A stretch of DNA of 11,767 nucleotides, from assembly GCA_937925475.1 (NCBI GenBank), contig CALEWH010000025.1, positions 1-11,767 of the forward strand, written 5' to 3'. The notes beneath the pieces were generated by a model that searched no databases, was not told where the DNA came from, and saw only the letters and a list, made by a program, of their open reading frames with translations. The number at the start of each line of letters is the position of its first letter. Position 1 is the first letter of the stretch. A program made the position numbers and the translations under genes. Shown one piece after another: positions 7,371 through 11,767 of this stretch. This DNA is from an uncultured Clostridia bacterium (GTDB lineage: Bacteria; Bacillota; Clostridia; Christensenellales; UBA1242).

Positions 7371-8741
7371 TTACCTTTTTGCATTATTTTTTAATGTTTT
7401 TGTGTTATTTTTAATATTTTTTTGCGATTTTTTACTATTTGTGATTTTTTCATTTTTGCTAGCGAAATTTGATTTTGATTTTTTATTTGTTATATCATTA
7501 TAACCTTTTTGAGTACGAGCATTATCTATACTTTTTCCATTACTCTTTCGAGAAAATCTGTCATTTGATTTGTCTGCAAGCATTTTACTTTGACCAGCCC
7601 TATTGTTGTTTTGCTTATTATTTGATAACTTTTTAAGACTACCTTTTTCTCTTATACTTTCAGCGCTATCATCTATTTTTGAGCCTACTTTTGCAAGCGG
7701 ATTTTCGTTTAGATTTTTATTGCGAAGCATACCGCATGCACCTTCTACATCGTCACCAAGTGTACGACGCATTGTTGCACTTACACCAAACATATGAAGA
7801 TTGTTTAAAAACATCTCACAACTTTTCATACTTGGCGCTTTCAATCCCCTTTCCGGAACTTCATTTAGTCGAATTAAGTTTACATGGCAAGGAAGCCCTC
7901 TTAGCAAAATGGACAACTCTTTTGCATCTTTTATACTATTGTTTACGCCATCAATCAAAACATATTCAATAATGATTCGGCGATTTGTCATTGTGTGATA
8001 GTGCTTTGCGCTTTCCAACACGCTTTCAATCGAGTAGGATTTTGCAATAGGCATTATTGTTTTTCTTACAGCGTCATTTGGAGCATGCAATGATATGCAT
8101 AATGTGATAGGAAGACCCAAGTCAGCAAGAGTTTCAATCTTAGACGGGATTCCACAAGTCGAAAGTGATATATTTCGGACACTAAAATTGAAACCATTTT
8201 CACTTGTTAGCGTTTTTAAAAAACTTACAACATTGTCAAAGTTGTCAAGTGGTTCGCCTGTGCCCATCAAAACTATATTTGTGATTTTTCTATCTTTCAC
8301 TGTTCCGCCAAGCAATTTGTTTACCGCCACAACTTGTCCAAGCATTTCACCCGCGGTCAAATTGCGAATCCAGCCATTTAAACCACTTGCACAAAAAGCA
8401 CAATTCATCTTACAGCCAACTTGCGTACTTAGACACAATGTGTTTCCAAACTTGTATTGCATCAACATTCCTTCAATGATGTTTCCATCAGTTAGTTTGT
8501 AAAGAAGTTTGATATTGTTGTCGACTTTTGATTTTAATTGCTTTGTTATTTCTAGTGGTTGCATTGCCCAACCGCTTTCTTTTAGTTTTTCGAGTAGCGT
8601 TTTTGGTAGATTTATCTTGTCAGAATAATCCTTTCCGTTTAACATTGCAGTGTACAATTGTTCGGCTCTAAACCTACTCTCACCCATTGATTCGACAATG
8701 CTTTCAATTTGCTTTAAATTGTTGTCTAATAATAACTTCAT
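7371..8741 (-). CDS. rlmN: Dual-specificity 23S rRNA (A2503-C2)/tRNA methyltransferase RlmN with a long basic C-terminal tail
   Basis: Radical SAM enzyme that methylates C2 of A2503 in 23S rRNA, and A37 of some tRNAs in E. coli. Visible are the radical-SAM cluster motif CxxxCxxC (C110, C114, C117 in CKMNCAFC), MGTGEP (159-164), and the second catalytic cysteine C336 in EGACGML, whose partner cysteine resolves the methyl intermediate. The catalytic part ends near residue 340, the normal end of the family. About 116 residues follow that are rich in Lys, Asn and Ser and nearly free of aromatics, presumably disordered and RNA-binding; they run to the stop at 7371. The ATG at 8741 overlaps the rsmB TGA (ATGA), with AAGGA about ten bases upstream. 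I see no feature favouring the resistance methyltransferase Cfr. Confidence 0.95.
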   Translation of the reverse strand: MKLLLDNNLKQIESIVESMGESRFRAEQLYTAMLNGKDYSDKINLPKTLLEKLKESGWAMQPLEITKQLKSKVDNNIKLLYKLTDGNIIEGMLMQYKFGNTLCLSTQVGCKMNCAFCASGLNGWIRNLTAGEMLGQVVAVNKLLGGTVKDRKITNIVLMGTGEPLDNFDNVVSFLKTLTSENGFNFSVRNISLSTCGIPSKIETLADLGLPITLCISLHAPNDAVRKTIMPIAKSYSIESVLESAKHYHTMTNRRIIIEYVLIDGVNNSIKDAKELSILLRGLPCHVNLIRLNEVPERGLKAPSMKSCEMFLNNLHMFGVSATMRRTLGDDVEGACGMLRNKNLNENPLAKVGSKIDDSAESIREKGSLKKLSNNKQNNNRAGQSKMLADKSNDRFSRKSNGKSIDNARTQKGYNDITNKKSKSNFASKNEKITNSKKSQKNIKNNTKTLKNNAKR

Positions 8742-10018
8742 TTTCTTTTCATCCTTGCTATAAAAAATCCTTCTGTTCCACTGATATGCGGATAGAAAGT
8801 ATACATATTGTTTTGGTTTTTTACATTAACTCCATATGTCCTTATTGGTGTCAATTCAAATTGTGGGTTTTCTTTTAAGAATCTATTAACCACATCTTGA
8901 TTTTCTTCTTTCAAAATGCTACATGTGCTGTATTGTAAAATCCCACCCGGTTTTACATATTTTGAGTTGTTTGAAAGTATTTTGTATTGAGTTGAGGCAA
9001 GCGAAACAATATCTTGCGGATTGCGATTAAGTACAATGTCAGGCTTTTTATTAATAACGCCAACACCACTACACGGCACATCGCACAACACATAGTCAAA
9101 CTTTTCACTCCAATCACTACGATACTCGACAGCGTTTTGTTTTACTGCTTCGACATTATTTAGTCCAAGTTTTTTCATATATTGTTTTATCAAAAGAACC
9201 CTATGTGGATACAAGTCCGAGCAAATAACATTGATTGATTTGTCGATTCCACCGATTACTCCTGACTTGCCACCCGGCGCCCCTGTGCAATCAAGAACTC
9301 TCGAATATGAAATAACACCCAAGGCTTTTGCGCAAATAACACTAGGCAATCCTTGCACAGTATAGTGCGAAGACAATTCGTTATGACTTAATAACTTTGC
9401 ATAATCCACATATACACAGTCATCAAGTGGACTATCCATGCAATCAATATTGTTATCTTTTAATAACTTTATAAACTCTTCTCTATCTTTTACAATTCGA
9501 ACATGAGTAAGATCTGTTAGTACTGCATTAAAAAACTCATCAAGTTCGTTTTCGTCAAAAATCTCGAGAAGTTTTGCGATTATCCACTCAGGATACGAAT
9601 ATTTGATACTATAATATTTGTAAATATTTGCTGTTTTTGATGGTAAAATCACTTCATTTTGTGCAATATTTTTTAAAGTTGAATTTACAAAGCCTGCAAC
9701 AAATTTGTCATTTCCTATTTTTGACAAGTTTACAAGTTCGTTTACGACAGCATACTCAGGTATCGAATTTATGTTTTTCAATACATATGTCCCAAGTTTT
9801 AAAAGCAACATTATGCTAGGTTTTGGGTAATTTTTTACATGTTGACTTATTACATATTCAAGATATATATCTTTCTCTATTACACCATAAACAATCTTGG
9901 TTACTAAGCCAAAATTTACATCATCAGACTTTGATTTATTAAGCATAATATTTGCATATGCATTATCAAAATAAACCTTTTTTAATATGTCATATGAAAG
10001 TGATAATTCTTTATTCAT
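8738..10018 (-). CDS. rsmB: 16S rRNA (cytosine-967-C5)-methyltransferase RsmB
   Basis: SAM-dependent enzyme that makes m5C967 in 16S rRNA. From the start chosen here the protein has 426 residues. An N-terminal NusB-like helical RNA-binding domain (about 1-130) is followed by a Rossmann methyltransferase domain. Motifs: SAM site TGAPGGKS (245-252), DVPCSG with C316, and YSTC with the catalytic C366. I chose the ATG at 10018, which overlaps the fmt stop by 8 bases, has GGTGG just upstream, and gives an N-terminus aligned with the family. A longer frame starts at 10066, but its 16 extra residues lie inside fmt and no ribosome binding site precedes it. It shares ATGA with rlmN. Confidence 0.94.
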   Translation of the reverse strand: MNKELSLSYDILKKVYFDNAYANIMLNKSKSDDVNFGLVTKIVYGVIEKDIYLEYVISQHVKNYPKPSIMLLLKLGTYVLKNINSIPEYAVVNELVNLSKIGNDKFVAGFVNSTLKNIAQNEVILPSKTANIYKYYSIKYSYPEWIIAKLLEIFDENELDEFFNAVLTDLTHVRIVKDREEFIKLLKDNNIDCMDSPLDDCVYVDYAKLLSHNELSSHYTVQGLPSVICAKALGVISYSRVLDCTGAPGGKSGVIGGIDKSINVICSDLYPHRVLLIKQYMKKLGLNNVEAVKQNAVEYRSDWSEKFDYVLCDVPCSGVGVINKKPDIVLNRNPQDIVSLASTQYKILSNNSKYVKPGGILQYSTCSILKEENQDVVNRFLKENPQFELTPIRTYGVNVKNQNNMYTFYPHISGTEGFFIARMKRK

Positions 10019-10982
10019 CTTCCACCACGCTTTTAGCAAACTCGCCAACTTCAATATGTTTGCCATTTAGAAACGCATTGCTTGTCATTCGTTTTGCATT
10101 TTGATTTTGCAGTTCTACAATATACAAATAATCCTTTCCGCATTTGATTACAAGACCGCGTTTTGCATTGGAAAGTACAACTTGCCCAGCAGAATACTTT
10201 TCGCAATCTGGAGCATATTTTTCGACTTCTTCAACACTCATCACTCTTGCCTTGTATACCTTGAAGATAAATTCACCTATCGCAATTTTTACAACAGGCC
10301 AAGGATTTAGTCCATGTATCAAATTAGCTATCTCAATAGCTGGTTTTGAAAAATCGACTTTTGCCATGTATGGTTTTAGCATTTTGCAGACAGTCGCTTC
10401 TTCGTGGTTTTGTGGTGTGAAAACTGCTTTGCCACTCTCAATTAAAGTTAGAGCTTCTTTTAAACATTCGGCACCCATTATGCTTAGTCTCGCAAACAAC
10501 TCTTCGCTTGTTTCGTACTCTTTTATTGGGGTTTCTTTTTCTAGCAGAATATCACCATCATCCATTCCGGCTTCACTTCTTAAAATTGTGATTCCAGTAA
10601 CCTTTTCGCCATTAATAATGCTCCATTGTATAGGCGCTGCACCGCGATATTTTGGAAGTAGCGAACCATGAACATTAATGACTCCAACTGGGGTTATGTC
10701 AAGTATCTCTTGGCTAAGGATTTGACCATATGCGCATGTGACCATAACATCAGCATTTAGTTTTTTAAGGTCGTCAACGCCTTCTTTTCTAATTCGGTGA
10801 TATTGAAAAACCGGAATGTTGTGAGCAAGAGCAATTTTTTTGACAGGCGAAAAAACTGGTGTGTGGCTTCGACCAACAGGTTTGTCTTCCTGTGTCACAA
10901 CGCCCACAACAGTATGGTTTTGGATCAACATTTCAAGTGACGGAACAGCAAATTCGGGAGTGCCTAAAAATATAACTTTCAT
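10011..10982 (-). CDS. fmt: Methionyl-tRNA formyltransferase
   Basis: Transfers a formyl group from 10-formyl-tetrahydrofolate to initiator Met-tRNA, priming bacterial translation initiation. The 323-residue length is typical. The N-terminal formyltransferase domain shows the start MKVIFLGTPEFAVPSL, catalytic N103 and H105 in INVHGSLLPKYRGAAPIQW, and catalytic D144 in AGMDDGDIL. The C-terminal OB-like tRNA-binding domain covers about residues 205-315. The ATG at 10982 overlaps the last base of the def stop (TAATG), with AAGGA about nine bases upstream, so it should be coupled to def. Def removes the formyl group that Fmt adds, and the pairing is common across bacteria. Confidence 0.97.
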   Translation of the reverse strand: MKVIFLGTPEFAVPSLEMLIQNHTVVGVVTQEDKPVGRSHTPVFSPVKKIALAHNIPVFQYHRIRKEGVDDLKKLNADVMVTCAYGQILSQEILDITPVGVINVHGSLLPKYRGAAPIQWSIINGEKVTGITILRSEAGMDDGDILLEKETPIKEYETSEELFARLSIMGAECLKEALTLIESGKAVFTPQNHEEATVCKMLKPYMAKVDFSKPAIEIANLIHGLNPWPVVKIAIGEFIFKVYKARVMSVEEVEKYAPDCEKYSAGQVVLSNAKRGLVIKCGKDYLYIVELQNQNAKRMTSNAFLNGKHIEVGEFAKSVVEDE

Positions 10983-11458
10983 TATTTTTTATCCTTTTTA
11001 CTAGATTTGTGTACATAAGGCTCGATCATTATGTCGGTGAACAAAATGCCATCTAAGTGGTCACACTCATGACAAATGCATTTAGCCATAAGTCCCCTAC
11101 CTGTAAATTCAAATTGATTTCCGTACCTATCAAAAGCCGAAACTGTCACTTTCTCTGGGCGCTTTACATAACCTTGCACACCCTTAACAGAAAGGCAGGC
11201 TTCGACATCAACATTTTCGCCCGAGCGCGCAGTAATAACCGGATTGATAAGTTCGAGTTTTATGCCATTTACTTCGATAACCACAACTCTTTTTAGCACG
11301 CCTATTTGCACTGCGGCAAGACCACAACCATCGTTTGCAAGCATTGTTTCGTACATATCATCAAGCAATATTGCTGTATTTTCGTCAATAACTTTGACTT
11401 CTTTGCTTTTCTTTTTTAATGTTTCATTTGGACTTATTAAAATTTTTCTAATTGCCAT
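10982..11458 (-). CDS. def: Peptide deformylase
   Basis: Metalloenzyme that removes the N-formyl group from nascent proteins at the ribosome. The 158-residue product has all three family motifs: GCGLAAVQ (44-51), EACLS (86-90, usually EGCLS) with metal ligand C88, and HECDH (130-134) with metal ligands H130 and H134 and catalytic E131. The tail is lysine-rich (KSSKKDKK). The ATG at 11458 has a strong AGGAG (11465-11469) six bases upstream. It starts 19 bases after the priA stop and overlaps fmt by one base. Confidence 0.97.
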   Translation of the reverse strand: MAIRKILISPNETLKKKSKEVKVIDENTAILLDDMYETMLANDGCGLAAVQIGVLKRVVVIEVNGIKLELINPVITARSGENVDVEACLSVKGVQGYVKRPEKVTVSAFDRYGNQFEFTGRGLMAKCICHECDHLDGILFTDIMIEPYVHKSSKKDKK

Positions 11459-11477
11459 ATTATTCTCCTAAAAACCT

Positions 11478-11767
11478 CTAACTCAAACTTAACGGATTAA
11501 GTTCGACAAAGGTGGATATGTTTTTCGAATAGTTTTTATCTATAATTTCGTATATTTTATTAATTATTTTATCACAGTTGGATAGTTTTAGCCTAATAAG
11601 TATCTGATAACGATACTTATTTTTAATCTTAGTGACCGGTGATTTCATCCCTTCAAGATAGTAAAAATCATCCTTGTTTTCGACGCGAAGTTGTTTTAAA
11701 TCCATAAAAACATCGTGCGTTTTGCGTCTGACCGCTTCTTCATCGCTTGACGAAAACAGTAGTCTTA
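11478..11767 (-). CDS. priA: Primosomal protein N' (replication restart helicase PriA), C-terminal fragment
   Basis: PriA recognises stalled forks and reloads the replicative helicase. Only the last 96 or so codons are in the window; the frame is open to the right edge, so the gene is cut by the window rather than broken. The visible part has the end of the helicase core (LLFSSSDEEAVRRKTHDVF) and the PriA C-terminal signature: a Tyr/Leu stretch, then GMKSPVTKIKNKYRYQILIR, and the final FVELNPLSLS, which corresponds to the usual D-P-L ending. The ATG at 11705 is internal. Position directly before def and fmt is the standard arrangement, which supports the call. The zinc-binding and Walker motifs lie outside the window. 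Confidence 0.9.
   Translation of the reverse strand, partial: RLLFSSSDEEAVRRKTHDVFMDLKQLRVENKDDFYYLEGMKSPVTKIKNKYRYQILIRLKLSNCDKIINKIYEIIDKNYSKNISTFVELNPLSLS

Noticed and set aside
6762..7394. 210-codon plus-strand ORF opposite rsgA
   Set aside because: Antisense to a gene with all RsgA motifs; no family resemblance and no supporting start signal.
10019..10066. Longer rsmB start at 10066
   Set aside because: The 16 added residues overlap fmt coding sequence, lack a ribosome binding site, and are not expected in the family; kept only as an alternative.
10144..10671. 175-codon plus-strand ORF opposite fmt
   Set aside because: Antisense shadow of a well-supported fmt.

Overview
The window is AT-rich DNA from a Gram-positive, low-GC bacterium of the Clostridia/Bacillota type. 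The evidence is the gene order priA-def-fmt-rsmB-rlmN-rsgA-rpe next to a convergent rpmB, Shine-Dalgarno sites of the AGGAG/GAGG type, intrinsic terminators, and a short SpoVM-like gene that implies an endospore-forming ancestry. I cannot name the genus. The large BspA-like surface protein would suit a host-associated (for example gut) member, but that is inference.

Layout. At the left edge rpmB (ribosomal protein L28, 5-193, +) ends at a perfect hairpin terminator (200-225). A 31-codon minus-strand gene (224-319) ends on the other side of the same hairpin, and I read it as spoVM. Next is a gene-poor stretch (320-633) with a second hairpin (367-394), promoter-like boxes and short repeats. A single gene of 1661 codons (634-5619, -) encodes a secreted, membrane-anchored leucine-rich-repeat protein with Listeria-Bacteroides-type repeats. 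Just upstream of it lies a 24-codon hydrophobic ORF (5632-5706, -) with its own ribosome binding site and a plausible promoter.

From 5825 to the right edge is a tightly packed minus-strand operon, in transcription order: priA (3' end only), def, fmt, rsmB, rlmN, rsgA, rpe. It ends at a terminator at 5766-5796. Junctions overlap by 1-8 bases or are separated by 6-19 bases, so translational coupling is likely. The products restart stalled replication forks (PriA), form and remove the N-formyl group of nascent proteins (Fmt, Def), modify rRNA (RsmB, RlmN), mature the 30S subunit (RsgA) and interconvert pentose phosphates (Rpe).

Compared with the Bacillus subtilis order (priA-def-fmt-rsmB-rlmN-prpC-prkC-rsgA-rpe-thiN-spoVM, with rpmB convergent), prpC-prkC and thiN are absent. 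The small peptide plus the LRR protein sit where thiN would be. The parts least like standard annotation are the spoVM call, the 24-aa membrane peptide, the long basic tail on RlmN that runs up to an in-frame TTG-started rsgA, and the surface-protein gene inserted into a housekeeping cluster.
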